Part shown: positions 27,062-36,729 of the stretch, piece by piece
How the letters are laid out: each line of letters opens with the position of its first letter
Numbering within the stretch: the stretch's first letter is position 1
NCBI RefSeq assembly: GCF_040409795.1
Contig: NZ_CP099571.1
Location: forward strand, 1,869,439-1,933,438
Origin: Polynucleobacter sp. MWH-UH19D
Lineage (GTDB): Bacteria; Pseudomonadota; Gammaproteobacteria; Burkholderiales; Burkholderiaceae
Reading direction: 5' to 3'
DNA length: 64,000 nt
The notes under the pieces: generated by a model
The model's database searches: none
What the model was told of the DNA's origin: nothing
The model's input: the letters and a program-made list of their open reading frames with translations, nothing else
Made by a program: the position numbers and the translations under genes

Positions 27062-27961
27062 ATGGAATGGCTCTCGAACCTTTTTAATTTTTTAGCGCTT
27101 AGTCTATTGCGCTTATTTGCCTTTCTTCCCTACAGCATCACGATCTACACTGGCTACGGTCTTGGCTGGCTCGCGGCACATATTCCCAATAGTCGCTCAA
27201 AAGTCATCAAAACCAATTTGCGATTGTGCTTTCCCAATCTCAATGAAAAAGAAATTGATTCGCTAGCGCTTGAGCACTGGAAATTATTTGGTCGTAGCGT
27301 TTTGGAAAGAAGCAGAATTTGGTTAGGAAGCGGAAAACAAATTACCGACATCGTAACAATTAAATCCGCTATCACGCTTGGCGATCGCAAACCTCGACTC
27401 CTCATCAACCCACATTTTGTTGGTCTTGAGGGCGGTTTCATGGCGCTATCTGTATTAGCCAGCCAACATGATTGGCCAAAAGGTGCGGGGCTTTATCAAA
27501 AAATGAAAAATCCATTTTTTAATCAAAAGATGATTGAATGGAGAAATCGCTTTGGTGGCAAGTCTATTGAGAGACAGAGTCGATTGCGCGATCTGATACG
27601 AGAAATCCAAACTGGAAATTTTATTTTTATAGCTCCAGATATCGACTTAGGGCCACGTGATTCTGTATTTGTGCCTTTCTTTGGAATTCAAACAAACACC
27701 ATCACTTCTGTATCACGCTTAGCGAGACTGAGTGGAGCTGAGGTTTGTTTAATGACCACAAGACTAAACCATGATCGCAAAGGCTATACCTGCCATATCA
27801 GTGCCCCACTGCCAAATTTCCCAAGTGATGATGTTGAAAAAGACACTGCTAGCCTCAATCAATATATTGAGGCGCTTGTTCGAGAAACGCCAGCGGAGTA
27901 CTATTGGGTGCATAAGCGCTTTAAGCATCGCCCTCCTGGCGAACCAAGCCTTTACGATTAA
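27062..27961 (+). CDS. LpxL/LpxM-type lipid A acyltransferase (paralogue 2)
   Basis: A 299-residue member of the same lysophospholipid/lipid A acyltransferase family. The catalytic H-x4-E is in NPHFVGLEGG near residue 120; GNFIFIAPDIDLGPRDSVFVPFFG near 184 forms the second conserved block, and EYYWVHKRFKHRPPGE closes the protein. It shares long stretches with the gene at 50257 (for example PFFNQKM/I, the WRNRFGG block, IAPDIDLG and YYWVHKRFK), so these two are a recent duplicate pair, whereas the gene just upstream is more distant. It sits 21 bp downstream of paralogue 1 and 9 bp before dapF, so the three are likely cotranscribed. Confidence 0.88.
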   Translation: MEWLSNLFNFLALSLLRLFAFLPYSITIYTGYGLGWLAAHIPNSRSKVIKTNLRLCFPNLNEKEIDSLALEHWKLFGRSVLERSRIWLGSGKQITDIVTIKSAITLGDRKPRLLINPHFVGLEGGFMALSVLASQHDWPKGAGLYQKMKNPFFNQKMIEWRNRFGGKSIERQSRLRDLIREIQTGNFIFIAPDIDLGPRDSVFVPFFGIQTNTITSVSRLARLSGAEVCLMTTRLNHDRKGYTCHISAPLPNFPSDDVEKDTASLNQYIEALVRETPAEYYWVHKRFKHRPPGEPSLYD

Positions 27962-27970
27962 TGGATCATT

Positions 27971-28873
27971 TTGAGCTCTACTCCAAGCAACTCCAAGCGC
28001 AAATTACGCTTCACCAAAATGCATGGTGCAGGCAACGATTTCATTGTGCTTAATGGTATCGATCAAGATTTAAGCAATATCACCCGCGCGCAATGGCAAG
28101 CCTTAGCGCACCGTCAATTTGGTATTGGCGCTGATCAAATTCTTTTGGTTGAAAAATCAACGCGTGATGACGCCGATTTTCGGTATCGCATTTTTAATGC
28201 AGATGGCGGAGAAGTAGAGCAATGCGGCAATGGCTCACGTTGCTTTGTACGCTTTGTTCAAGATCAAGGTCTATCGAATAAAAACCCTCTGCGTGTTCAG
28301 GTAGCCCACACCGTGCTTACTCTGAAATCACATCCCGATGGGCAGGTCGAAGTAAATATGGGCGCTCCAATTTTTGAGCATGACCAAATTCCATTTAATG
28401 CAAGTGGCTTGGCTAGCTTACAAGAATTTCAGGAAATTCTTTTTGCTCTACCCCTAAATCATCCCGCGGTACACGACAGTTTTGTAGGCGTCTTATCAAT
28501 GGGTAACCCCCATGCAGTTCAAGTGGTTGGCGATATTGCCAGCGCCCCCGTCATAGAAGAGGGCCCTGAAATTGAAAAACATGCGGCCTTTCCTAAAAAA
28601 GTAAATGCGGGCTATATGCAAATCATGAGCCGCAATGAAATTGCATTGCGTGTTTATGAACGTGGCGCCGGTGAAACCTTGGCCTGCGGAACTGGCGCTT
28701 GTGCTGCGGTAGTTTCAGGTATTCGCAGAGGGTTGTTAGATTCACCAGTAACGGTACACACACGTGGTGGCGACCTACATATTGCGTGGGGTGGATTTGC
28801 TAATAAGATAGCTCAACCCGTCATCATGACCGGGCCAGCTGTTACTGTTTTTGAAGGCGAAGCAGAAATCTAA
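27971..28873 (+). CDS. dapF: Diaminopimelate epimerase
   Basis: A 300-residue enzyme that converts LL- to meso-diaminopimelate for lysine and peptidoglycan. Two half-sites carry the catalytic cysteines: EQCGNGSRC near residue 77 and [11 protein letters not shown] near 237. [14 protein letters not shown] at the start is also diagnostic. The start is TTG at 27971, since no ATG precedes the conserved [12 protein letters not shown] in frame; an ATG 10 nt earlier is out of frame. It is 9 bp from the upstream acyltransferase. Its stop codon lies within a hairpin that may end the transcript. Confidence 0.96.
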   Translation: MSSTPSNSKRKLRFTKMHGAGNDFIVLNGIDQDLSNITRAQWQALAHRQFGIGADQILLVEKSTRDDADFRYRIFNADGGEVEQCGNGSRCFVRFVQDQGLSNKNPLRVQVAHTVLTLKSHPDGQVEVNMGAPIFEHDQIPFNASGLASLQEFQEILFALPLNHPAVHDSFVGVLSMGNPHAVQVVGDIASAPVIEEGPEIEKHAAFPKKVNAGYMQIMSRNEIALRVYERGAGETLACGTGACAAVVSGIRRGLLDSPVTVHTRGGDLHIAWGGFANKIAQPVIMTGPAVTVFEGEAEI

Positions 28874-28893
28874 AGAGCAGGTTAACTGCTCTT
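28873..28893. terminator. Hairpin between dapF and pyrE (weak terminator)
   Basis: AAGAGCAG and CTGCTCTT form an 8-bp perfect stem with a 5-nt loop, in the gap between the convergent dapF and pyrE genes. There is no real T-run on either side, so this is at best a weak or Rho-assisted end for both. Confidence 0.45.
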
Positions 28894-28897
28894 GATC

Positions 28898-29566
28898 TTA
28901 AACGCCGTATTTTTGTCGATACGCCTTTACAGCTGGTAAATAGGCGGTTAACCGAGCATCACTAGATGCAGTTAAAAATGACATCAAGCCATTCAAGTTT
29001 GCAATTGAGATGACTGGCAAACCAAACTCTTGTTCAACAGCCTGGACCGCCGACTTATCTCCAATATCAGTGGCGTTACCCGATCTTTCCATCCGATCTA
29101 AGGCAATTAATACAGCGGCAGGTTCTGCGCCCGCTTTACGAATAAGGTCCACAGACTCTCGAACTGAAGTGCCTGCTGAAATTACGTCATCAACAATAAT
29201 GACCTTGCCCTTTACTCGGGCACCAACTAGCATACCGCCCTCACCATGGTCCTTGGCTTCTTTGCGGTTATAAGCATAAGGAACATTCATTCCATCATTT
29301 GCCAAAGCAATGGCAGTTGCAGCAGCAAGCGTAATTCCTTTATATGCTGGGCCATACAACATGTCGAAAGAAATTTTGGACTCTACCAAAGCCTTGGCAT
29401 AGTAACGCCCTAGCGCGCCCAAACGAGCTCCATCATTAAATTCGCCAGCATTAAAGAAATATGGAGAGAGCCTGCCAGCTTTGGTTTTAAACTCCCCAAA
29501 GGACAAAACCTTTGCCTCTAAGGCAAAACGAATAAAGTTATCTTGATTTGAATTATTTGAGCTCAT
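28898..29566 (-). CDS. pyrE: Orotate phosphoribosyltransferase
   Basis: A 222-residue enzyme that joins orotate to PRPP in pyrimidine synthesis. The PRPP-binding motif [17 protein letters not shown] is near residue 123. [11 protein letters not shown] near 34 and the flexible-loop [12 protein letters not shown] near 100 (lysine plus histidine) are also present. The length is typical. It is divergent from the exonuclease III gene, with only 8 bp between the two start codons, so each promoter must lie within the other gene's coding region. Confidence 0.96.
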   Translation of the reverse strand: MSSNNSNQDNFIRFALEAKVLSFGEFKTKAGRLSPYFFNAGEFNDGARLGALGRYYAKALVESKISFDMLYGPAYKGITLAAATAIALANDGMNVPYAYNRKEAKDHGEGGMLVGARVKGKVIIVDDVISAGTSVRESVDLIRKAGAEPAAVLIALDRMERSGNATDIGDKSAVQAVEQEFGLPVISIANLNGLMSFLTASSDARLTAYLPAVKAYRQKYGV

Positions 29567-29574
29567 AGACCTAC

Positions 29575-30357
29575 ATGTTACGCATCATTTCCGCGAACCT
29601 CAACGGTATCCGTTCTGCAGTTAAAAAAGGCTTTCTACCTTGGGCCATGAAACAAAAGGCGGACTTCATCTGTATGCAAGAGCTCAAGGCTCAGCGTGAT
29701 GATTTAGAAGATGCTATTTTGAAACCCGATGGACTACATGGCTTCTTTCATCATGCCGAGAAAAAGGGCTATAGCGGATGTGGCATCTACACCCGGCATC
29801 AACCTGATGATGTGCTCTATGGATACGGTAATGAAGAGTTTGATGCCGAAGGGCGTTACGTTGAAGCCCGTTTCAAAAACCTGTCGGTGATCTCGGTATA
29901 CATGCCATCAGGATCAAGCTCTGCTGAACGACAAGAAGCTAAATATCGTTACCTCGATAGCTTCATGCCACATCTCGTCAAGCTTAAAAAATCTGGGCGT
30001 GAAATTGTGCTCTGTGGTGACGTCAATATTGCCCACCATGAAATCGATTTAAAAAACTGGAAAGGCAATCTTAAGAACTCAGGCTTTTTGCCCGAAGAGC
30101 GCGCTTGGCTAAGCAAGTTGTTTGATCAAGTGGGTTATGTCGATGTCTATCGCAAACTAGAGCCCAAGGCTAGCGAAGCTTGCTACACATGGTGGAGCAA
30201 TCGCGGCCAAGCTTATGCGAAAAACGTTGGGTGGCGCATCGATTATCAAATCAGCACTCCTGAGATTGCTGCAGCGGCCAAGAAAACAACTGTGTATAAA
30301 GATGAACGTTTTTCTGATCATGCGCCGCTAACAGTAGATTACGACTGGAAGCTTTAA
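29575..30357 (+). CDS. xthA: Exodeoxyribonuclease III
   Basis: A 260-residue AP endonuclease/exonuclease of the EEP fold that repairs abasic sites. Catalytic residues are visible: the metal-binding glutamate in ICMQELKAQ near residue 34, the Asp/Asn of [15 protein letters not shown] near 148, and the histidine of [10 protein letters not shown] near the C-terminus. [18 protein letters not shown] is typical of the XthA subgroup. The length fits (E. coli 268). The ATG at 29575 is 8 bp from the divergent pyrE ATG. The gene ends 3 bp before the AmpG stop. Confidence 0.93.
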   Translation: MLRIISANLNGIRSAVKKGFLPWAMKQKADFICMQELKAQRDDLEDAILKPDGLHGFFHHAEKKGYSGCGIYTRHQPDDVLYGYGNEEFDAEGRYVEARFKNLSVISVYMPSGSSSAERQEAKYRYLDSFMPHLVKLKKSGREIVLCGDVNIAHHEIDLKNWKGNLKNSGFLPEERAWLSKLFDQVGYVDVYRKLEPKASEACYTWWSNRGQAYAKNVGWRIDYQISTPEIAAAAKKTTVYKDERFSDHAPLTVDYDWKL

Positions 30358-30360
30358 AAA

Positions 30361-31680
30361 CTATTCGCCATCCTTTTTGGTCTGCACGATTTGAAAGCGC
30401 ATGGTCACCCAAATTAACAACAATACCGGCAGACCGATAATGGCTGTGCCATAGAAAAAGGCGGAGTATCCAAAGTGATCAACAAAGACTCCAGAAAAAC
30501 CAGCCAGCCACTTTGGCAACAACAGCATCATGGAACTAAATAAGGCATATTGGGTTGCTGAGTAACGAATATTTGTGAGCGACGAGAGAAATGCGATGAA
30601 TGCTGAGCTAGCAATTCCAGAGCTCAAATTATCTGCTGAAATCACCCAAATCAAACCATGCAAATCATGCCCCTGATGGGCAAGCCATGCGAACAGCAAA
30701 TTGCTTACGGCTGATAACACGGCGCCTACAAATAGAATTCTGAGAACGCCGAATCGCAGCGTGAGAACCCCGCCTACAAAGGCGCCGACGAGAGTCATCA
30801 CCACACCAAATACTTTACTTACAGCAGCAACCTCATCTTTTGTGTAACCCATATCAACATAAAATGGGTTGGCCATAATGCCCATCACTACATCGCTAAT
30901 ACGATAGATCGCGATGAGAGACAAAATTAATATGGCATGCCAACGATAGCGACGAATAAATTCAGCGAAAGGTTCAATCAAAGTTTGATAAAGCCATGCT
31001 TTTGCATTGCGCGCCTTAGCCAACTCATAACGAGCAGGCTCTTTGCTAAATAAGGTTGTCAGAACCCCAACGCCAATCGATGCGGCCATACAAAGATAAG
31101 CAAACTGCCAAGCATTAGCTTCGTAACCGCTGCCCGTTTCAGCTCTTGCTGCTAGCCACAAAACACCTGCACCAGCCCAGATGAGGGCCAATCGATAACC
31201 CGTTTGATAGGTGGCTGCAAGCGCTGCTTGATGATCGCTATCGGCTGATTCAATTCGAAATGCATCTAGAGCAATGTCTTGAGTGGCAGAACCAAACGCC
31301 ACCATCAGAGCACACCAAACCATGGCATTCAGAGCAATTTTTGGATCTAAGGTAGACATACCTAACAAACCCAGGATGATCAAAGCTTGTGCCAATATCA
31401 ACCAACTTCTTCTGCGGCCCAATAGCGTTGTTAAAAGCGGGATTTGCACTCGATCAACCAATGGAGCCCACACCCATTTGAATGCATAAATCAAACCTAC
31501 CCAAGTCAAGTAACCAATCGTGCTGCGATCAATCCCCGCTTCGCGAAGCCAAAAACTTAAAGTTCCTAGAATTAATAAAAGGGGTAGGCCTGCTGAGAAA
31601 CCTAGAAATAACATTCTTATGCAAGACCATTCGAGATACACCCGAAAGTCTTTTAACCAAGATTGAATGGTGGAAAACAC
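30361..31680 (-). CDS. ampG: AmpG-type muropeptide permease (MFS)
   Basis: A 439-residue inner-membrane transporter of the AmpG group, which imports anhydro-muropeptides for cell-wall recycling. The MFS plan of 12 or more helices is visible; diagnostic parts are LGFSAGLPLLLILGTLSFWLRE at residues 27-48, the loop motif KWVWAPLVDRV near 69, QDIALDAFRI near 134, and SSAFIAFLSSLTN in the second half. The start is GTG at 31680. It is last in the dksA-argB-slmA-metX-metW-ampG series, 15 bp after metW. It fits with the lytic transglycosylase at 19616, whose products it would import. Confidence 0.88.
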   Translation of the reverse strand: MFSTIQSWLKDFRVYLEWSCIRMLFLGFSAGLPLLLILGTLSFWLREAGIDRSTIGYLTWVGLIYAFKWVWAPLVDRVQIPLLTTLLGRRRSWLILAQALIILGLLGMSTLDPKIALNAMVWCALMVAFGSATQDIALDAFRIESADSDHQAALAATYQTGYRLALIWAGAGVLWLAARAETGSGYEANAWQFAYLCMAASIGVGVLTTLFSKEPARYELAKARNAKAWLYQTLIEPFAEFIRRYRWHAILILSLIAIYRISDVVMGIMANPFYVDMGYTKDEVAAVSKVFGVVMTLVGAFVGGVLTLRFGVLRILFVGAVLSAVSNLLFAWLAHQGHDLHGLIWVISADNLSSGIASSAFIAFLSSLTNIRYSATQYALFSSMMLLLPKWLAGFSGVFVDHFGYSAFFYGTAIIGLPVLLLIWVTMRFQIVQTKKDGE

Positions 31681-31695
31681 CTAGATGCTTTTGTT

Positions 31696-32289
31696 TTAAG
31701 CGCGGCGTACGCGAAATAATGCAAGACTGCCAAAAAGATTTGGCATTAATGTCACCTGACGACCATCATGCAAAATAAATTGATCAACGACTTTAAGTCC
31801 TAGGCTGGATGCTAATTTTTCAAAGTCGGCAACCGTTAGCACACGCACATTCGGGGTGTTGTACCACTGATAAGGCAAACTCTTTGATACAGGCATACGG
31901 CCGAGTGCAACCGCCAATCGGTGAGACCAATGACCAAAGTTTGGAAAAGACACAATGGATTCTTTTCCAACGCGCACAATTTCACGCAAGATCTTTTCAG
32001 TTTGATGAATCGTTTGTACAGTCTGGGATAACACAACCATATCAAAGCTATTGTCTTCAAATAGCGCAAGGCCACCTTCTAGGTCTTGCTGAATGACATT
32101 TAAGCCCTTTTGAACGCAAGATAGCACTCTTGCATCATCAATCTCAACGCCATATGCGTGCACGGGCTTTTGTCTTTGCAAGAACTCTAAAAAACTACCA
32201 TCGCCGCAACCTAGATCTAGCACCTGACTATTTGGGGCAATCCAATTGGCAATTGCAGAAAAATCAGCGCGTTTATTCAGATTGCTCAT
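31696..32289 (-). CDS. metW: Methionine biosynthesis protein MetW
   Basis: A 197-residue SAM-type methyltransferase fold protein, always paired with metX in proteobacteria. The SAM-binding [15 protein letters not shown] is near residue 19, and [14 protein letters not shown] near 86 follows. MetW is known to be needed with MetX for homoserine acylation, probably as a partner rather than as a methyltransferase. The start ATG overlaps the metX stop (ATGA), so the two are translationally coupled. Confidence 0.94.
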   Translation of the reverse strand: MSNLNKRADFSAIANWIAPNSQVLDLGCGDGSFLEFLQRQKPVHAYGVEIDDARVLSCVQKGLNVIQQDLEGGLALFEDNSFDMVVLSQTVQTIHQTEKILREIVRVGKESIVSFPNFGHWSHRLAVALGRMPVSKSLPYQWYNTPNVRVLTVADFEKLASSLGLKVVDQFILHDGRQVTLMPNLFGSLALFRVRRA

Positions 32290-33425
32290 GATTGAACCTC
32301 ACGCATCCGCTTGAAATATGCACGTACTAGGTTGTGATAACGATCATCATCTAGCAAGAAGGCGTCGTGCCCATGGGGTGCATCGATTTCAGCATAGGTA
32401 ACTTCACTTTTATTGCTAAGCAAAGACTGGACAATTTCGCGACTGCGGTTAGGAGGAAAACGCCAATCTGTTGAAAAACTCACCACCAAAAATTTTGCCA
32501 GCACTTCGGACAAGGCTCGATTAAGACTTCCATCTGAACGGCGCGCAGGGTCGAAATAATCTAATGCTCTGGTAATAAGTAAATATGTATTGGCATCAAA
32601 ATAAGTTGAGAACTTATCTCCCTGATGACGTAAGTAGCTCTCAACCTCAAATTCCACATCGAAACTAAATCGATAATCATTAGATTCACCATGCGGGCGT
32701 TGTAGCTCACGGCCAAACTTTTCGGCCATATCATCATCGGATAAATAAGTGATATGACCAACCATGCGAGCTAAACGCAAACCGCGTTTGGGCACCACAC
32801 CATGCTCGTAATAATTGCCGCCATGAAAATCAGGATCAGACAAAATAGCATTGCGAGCTACTTCATTGAAGGCTATATTCTGCGCGCTTAACTTTGGAGT
32901 AGAGGCAATCACAATGCAATGATCAAGACGCTTTGGAAACTGAATAGCCCAGGCTAATGCCTGCATACCACCCAAGCTTCCACCCATGACTGCCGCAAAT
33001 TTCCGAATACCTAATTTATCTGCAAGGCGAGCTTGGGTATTGACCCAATCTTCAACTGTGACTACTGGGAAATCGGCTCCATATGGCTTACCTGTAGCAG
33101 GGCTTAAGCTCATTGGCCCTGTGGATCCAAAACATGATCCCAAATTATTCACGCCGATCACAAAAAAATGATTGGTATCGACCGGTTTACCGGGCCCAAT
33201 CATGTTGTCCCACCAACCTATATCCTCAGGATTATCAGGACTTGGTCCTGCTACATGATGGGAAGCATTTAATGCGTGGCAAATGAGTACCGCATTACTT
33301 TTATCAGCATTGAGCTTGCCATAGGTTTCAATAACCAAGTCATATCCCGATAACATGGCGCCACTTTGCAAAGGAAGCGGCTCGGCAAAGTGGATAGTAT
33401 TTCTAGAGAGGTTTAACTCGCTCAT
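32286..33425 (-). CDS. metX: Homoserine O-acyltransferase MetX
   Basis: A 379-residue alpha/beta-hydrolase enzyme that activates homoserine for methionine synthesis. The nucleophile serine lies in [13 protein letters not shown] near residue 145; the oxyanion region [14 protein letters not shown] is near 49; the Asp and His of the triad are in [10 protein letters not shown] near the C-terminus. MetX proteins of the betaproteobacteria may use succinyl- or acetyl-CoA; which applies here cannot be read with confidence. The start overlaps the slmA stop by 4 bp. It feeds homocysteine, and then MetH, elsewhere in the window. Confidence 0.94.
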   Translation of the reverse strand: MSELNLSRNTIHFAEPLPLQSGAMLSGYDLVIETYGKLNADKSNAVLICHALNASHHVAGPSPDNPEDIGWWDNMIGPGKPVDTNHFFVIGVNNLGSCFGSTGPMSLSPATGKPYGADFPVVTVEDWVNTQARLADKLGIRKFAAVMGGSLGGMQALAWAIQFPKRLDHCIVIASTPKLSAQNIAFNEVARNAILSDPDFHGGNYYEHGVVPKRGLRLARMVGHITYLSDDDMAEKFGRELQRPHGESNDYRFSFDVEFEVESYLRHQGDKFSTYFDANTYLLITRALDYFDPARRSDGSLNRALSEVLAKFLVVSFSTDWRFPPNRSREIVQSLLSNKSEVTYAEIDAPHGHDAFLLDDDRYHNLVRAYFKRMREVQS

Positions 33426-34075
33426 TCTGAGAGCAGAAGACGCAAACTAACGTCAGAAGCATCTGTTGGTAGCTTTTTAAAACCGCTACGTGCAAAACGA
33501 TGCCAGCGACCCAATACAAAACTCATCAACATGGCAGCGCGAATACTCACTTCTTCTTGACCCAACTTTGACCATGCCCCATCTTGAGTTTGGGCGATAC
33601 GCAACGCTTGCTTAAGAGAAGCTTCAACACGATCCAATACTTGGGTAATACGCTCTTGCAAACGATCATCCTCTTGCAATAAGGCGTCTCCCAATAATAC
33701 GCGGGTCATTCCAGGGTTTTTTTCTGCAAAAAACAAAAGCATTTGCAAAATACCGCGAGCCTGAGCAAGGCCAGACTCTTCTTTTTGATTAATTTGATTA
33801 ATTAAGCCGAAAACAGTTTGCTCAATAAATGAAATCAAACCCTCAAACATTTGCGCCTTACTCGCAAAGTGTCTGTATAGGGCGGCCTCCGATACATCGA
33901 TCTTGGCTGCTAAAGCCGCAGTAGTAACACGCTCACCCTTTGGGTTTTGCAGCATCTCCGCCAATACTTGCAGAATCTGCAGGCGGCGCTCACCTGGGCG
34001 AGGGCGCTTGCGTGTCTTCCCAGCATCGACATTGCTGTCAATTTCTGCTGGTTCTATGGATTCGTGCATCGTCAT
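33422..34075 (-). CDS. slmA: SlmA-like nucleoid occlusion factor (TetR fold)
   Basis: A 217-residue TetR-fold protein. The N-terminal HTH ([31 protein letters not shown], about residues 50-82) is very close to SlmA, which binds sites near the chromosome terminus and blocks FtsZ over the nucleoid. The preceding [18 protein letters not shown] helix is also SlmA-like. The basic N-terminal extension is common in the family. Its position next to argB and upstream of metX is the normal Burkholderiales order. Start ATG at 34075; its stop overlaps the metX start. Confidence 0.88.
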   Translation of the reverse strand: MTMHESIEPAEIDSNVDAGKTRKRPRPGERRLQILQVLAEMLQNPKGERVTTAALAAKIDVSEAALYRHFASKAQMFEGLISFIEQTVFGLINQINQKEESGLAQARGILQMLLFFAEKNPGMTRVLLGDALLQEDDRLQERITQVLDRVEASLKQALRIAQTQDGAWSKLGQEEVSIRAAMLMSFVLGRWHRFARSGFKKLPTDASDVSLRLLLSE

Positions 34076-34079
34076 CTAT

Positions 34080-34982
34080 TTATCTAGAACGAATCATCGT
34101 TCCAAAAGCTTGTTCAGTCAAAATTTCTAATAACAAAGAATGTTCAATACGGCCATCAATTATGTGTACCGAATTTACTCCGCTCTTGGCTGCATCTAAA
34201 GCAGAGGAAATTTTTGGCAACATCCCACCTGAAATAGTGCCATCTGCAAACAAGCCATCTATCTCTCTAGCAGTCAGGTCCGTCAACAACTTTCCATCTT
34301 TATCCATTACACCCGGAATATTCGTCATCATGACTAATTTTTCCGCATGCAGTATCTCTGCCATCTTACCAGCGACCAAATCAGCATTAATGTTGTATGC
34401 CTGACCTTCTGCACTAAAACCAATTGGCGAAATCACCGGAATAAATGCATCGTCTTGCAATGCTTTAACTACCGCTGGATTAATTGCTTCGATCTCGCCA
34501 ACGAAACCAATATCGACTTTCTTGCCTGGCTCTGTATCGCTTGGAATCATCATTTTCTTCGCGTGAATCAAGCCGCCATCCTTACCAGTTAAGCCAACCG
34601 CTTGGCCGCCAAAATGGTTTATCAACATCACGATATCCTGCTGGACCTCACCACCGAGAACCCACTCAACTACTTCCATGGTTTCTTCATCAGTAACGCG
34701 CATGCCCTGAATAAATGTTCCCGTCTTGCCAATCTTTTTTAGGGCTTCATCAATTTGTGGACCACCACCATGAACCACCACAGGATTCATGCCAACCAAT
34801 TTCAACAAAATTACGTCGCGCGCAAAGCTTTCTTTTAGTCGCTCCTCAACCATTGCATTCCCACCGTATTTAATAACGATGGTTTTGCCGTGATACGCGC
34901 GAATGTAGGGCAAAGCCTCAGCAAGAATCTCCGCCTTTAATAAGGGTGAGATATCGCCAATAGTTGTTAAATGCTTAGTCAT
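34080..34982 (-). CDS. argB: Acetylglutamate kinase
   Basis: A 300-residue kinase that phosphorylates N-acetylglutamate in arginine synthesis. Family markers: [11 protein letters not shown] near residue 33, [14 protein letters not shown] near 66, [11 protein letters not shown] near 142, and [13 protein letters not shown] near 197. The length is that of the hexameric, arginine-sensitive form, which has an N-terminal helix (residues 8-26 here). It lies 4 bp upstream of slmA and 12 bp downstream of dksA, all on the same strand. Confidence 0.95.
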   Translation of the reverse strand: MTKHLTTIGDISPLLKAEILAEALPYIRAYHGKTIVIKYGGNAMVEERLKESFARDVILLKLVGMNPVVVHGGGPQIDEALKKIGKTGTFIQGMRVTDEETMEVVEWVLGGEVQQDIVMLINHFGGQAVGLTGKDGGLIHAKKMMIPSDTEPGKKVDIGFVGEIEAINPAVVKALQDDAFIPVISPIGFSAEGQAYNINADLVAGKMAEILHAEKLVMMTNIPGVMDKDGKLLTDLTAREIDGLFADGTISGGMLPKISSALDAAKSGVNSVHIIDGRIEHSLLLEILTEQAFGTMIRSR

Positions 34983-34994
34983 TGCTCAGCGTGT

Positions 34995-35483
34995 TTATTC
35001 ACCAAATAGCTTTTGACGGAGCTCACGACGCTCTTGGGCCTCAAGCGACAAATTGGCCGTGGGTCTTGCAATTAAGCGGTTCAGGCCAATAGGCTCACCC
35101 GTTTCTTCGCACCAACCATAGTCGCCAGACTCAATTCGGCCAAGCGCTTGCTCAACTTTTTTCAATAACTTGCGCTCGCGATCCCGAGTCCGCAATTCCA
35201 AGGCATGCTCTTCTTCAATCGTGGCACGATCCGCTGGATCTGGCACCAAAATATTTTCACGCAGATGTTCAGTTGTTTCTGATGCATTTTTTAAAATGTC
35301 ATCTTTCAAGGTCAGCAACTTTTGACGGAAAAAATCTAACTGGGCAGCATTCATGTAATCCTTGTCGGACATTTTGAGCAATTCAGCCTCAGTTAAAGGC
35401 GCGCCCTTCACTGCTTTAGTGCTGGTAGCTTTGCTGCTTGCTTTTGTAGCACTTGCAGGTTTTGTTGCTGTTTTTACCGTCAT
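34995..35483 (-). CDS. dksA: DksA transcription factor lacking the zinc-finger cysteines
   Basis: A 162-residue DksA, the RNA polymerase-binding cofactor of ppGpp. The coiled-coil tip VPDPADRATIEEE near residue 80 keeps both aspartates (DxxxD) needed for activity. The globular end has YGWCEETGEPIGLNRLIARPTANLSLEA, where E. coli has CxxC...CxxC: only Cys125 remains, and the other three are Thr, Ser/Leu and Glu/Ala. The zinc finger is therefore lost, as in the Zn-independent DksA type. A Lys/Ala/Ser/Thr-rich N-terminal 30 residues is extra. It sits 121 bp from a COG0523 metallochaperone-like gene. Confidence 0.92.
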   Translation of the reverse strand: MTVKTATKPASATKASSKATSTKAVKGAPLTEAELLKMSDKDYMNAAQLDFFRQKLLTLKDDILKNASETTEHLRENILVPDPADRATIEEEHALELRTRDRERKLLKKVEQALGRIESGDYGWCEETGEPIGLNRLIARPTANLSLEAQERRELRQKLFGE

Positions 35484-35604
35484 CTCATTCTTTCCTAGAT
35501 TTGAAGCATTATTGCCTCATTCTGCCAAACTTTTACTACGACTCAGTAATATTCTTAACGCTTTTACAAACTTAGCCGTGGCGGCGGATTGTACCCGAAT
35601 CTGG

Positions 35605-36666
35605 CTAGACCAAACACCCCTCGAGCCCAGCCATCAAGGTGTCCTTAGGCAGATCAATGCCTATGAACACCATACGAGTTTGCTTGGGCTCAGACCCCCA
35701 TGGACCAGCCAAATCACTCCCCATCATCTGATGAACCCCCTGAAAAACCACTTTTCGGGCACTTCCTTTGACATAAAGCACGCCCTTGTAACGCAGCATC
35801 TTCTCGCCAAAGACCTCCAAAATGCCCCCGAGAAAATCTTCCAATTTTTTATGATCAAAGGGTTTATCACTACGAAAAACGAAGGACTGAATGCGATCTG
35901 TGTGGCCCGCGTGATCATGATGATGGTCATGGCTATGATCATGTCCGCAAGTGCTGTGATCATGATCATGGGAGTGGTCGTGACCACAATGAGCATGATC
36001 GTGATCGTCCTGCTCTAAAAAATGAGGATCAATATCTAACTTCGCATTTAGATTGAAGCCTTTGAGGTCTAACACTGCATCTAATGGCACCACTCCTTTA
36101 GAGATTGCACTGATGGGCGCCCTCGGATTCATGTGCATTAAACGGCTACGAAGCGACTCAACTTCAGCCGCCGAAACCAAATCTGTTTTTGTAATAAAAA
36201 TTTGATCTGCAAAGCCCACTTGTCGCTGGGCCTCCTCATGCTCGGTCAATTGCTGCTGACCATGCTTAGCATCGACCAGGGTCACCACGGCATCGAGTAC
36301 ATAGTGATCCGCAACATCATCATCCATAAAAAAGGTTTGTGCTACTGGCCCTGGGTTTGCCACTCCGGTAGTTTCTATAACAACCCGGTCAAAATGGATT
36401 TTTTTATCTTTTCGCTGCTCCCACAAAGTATTTAAGGCCTCAACCAAATCTCCGCGAATAGTGCAGCAAATGCAGCCGTTACTCATTTGCACAATATTCT
36501 CTTCGTGGTCCTGAACCAAAATATCGTTATCGATATTCTCTTCGCCAAACTCATTCTCAATCACTGCAATTTTTTTACCGTGATCTTCGGTCAAGATGTG
36601 TTTTAACAAAGTAGTTTTGCCGCTTCCTAAAAAGCCGGTCAATATGGTTACTGGAATTAAAGCCAT
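35605..36666 (-). CDS. COG0523 (CobW/ZNG1-like) GTPase with histidine-rich insert
   Basis: A 353-residue G3E-family GTPase. The Walker A motif [15 protein letters not shown] is at residue 10, the metal-binding CICC is near 64, and the base-specificity ITKTDLV is near 158. Between the GTPase and C-terminal CobW domains (about residues 210-255) is a stretch of His/Asp/Gly repeats (HDHxH, GHDHSHDH) that should bind Zn2+ or Ni2+/Co2+. Such proteins insert metals into target enzymes; the target here is unknown. It is 63 bp from xerC and 121 bp from dksA, and no Zur box was found. Confidence 0.92.
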   Translation of the reverse strand: MALIPVTILTGFLGSGKTTLLKHILTEDHGKKIAVIENEFGEENIDNDILVQDHEENIVQMSNGCICCTIRGDLVEALNTLWEQRKDKKIHFDRVVIETTGVANPGPVAQTFFMDDDVADHYVLDAVVTLVDAKHGQQQLTEHEEAQRQVGFADQIFITKTDLVSAAEVESLRSRLMHMNPRAPISAISKGVVPLDAVLDLKGFNLNAKLDIDPHFLEQDDHDHAHCGHDHSHDHDHSTCGHDHSHDHHHDHAGHTDRIQSFVFRSDKPFDHKKLEDFLGGILEVFGEKMLRYKGVLYVKGSARKVVFQGVHQMMGSDLAGPWGSEPKQTRMVFIGIDLPKDTLMAGLEGCLV

Positions 36667-36729
36667 GGCGATCCAATCTAAAAATATTGCCTTCCCAATC
36701 CTGGGAAACCTACTATCTTAACGAGTTCT

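Noticed and set aside
31696..33425. Riboswitch before metX-metW
   Set aside because: metX starts inside the slmA end with a 4-bp overlap, so there is no room for a leader; control would be at an upstream promoter.
35484..35604. Zur box between dksA and the COG0523 gene
   Set aside because: GTAATATTCTTAAC is only an imperfect palindrome and could equally be promoter sequence.
35900..36030. Repetitive His/Asp-coding DNA (GATCAT-type repeats) taken for a CRISPR array or microsatellite
   Set aside because: The repeats are in frame within the COG0523 GTPase and encode a metal-binding His-rich stretch; there are no spacers.
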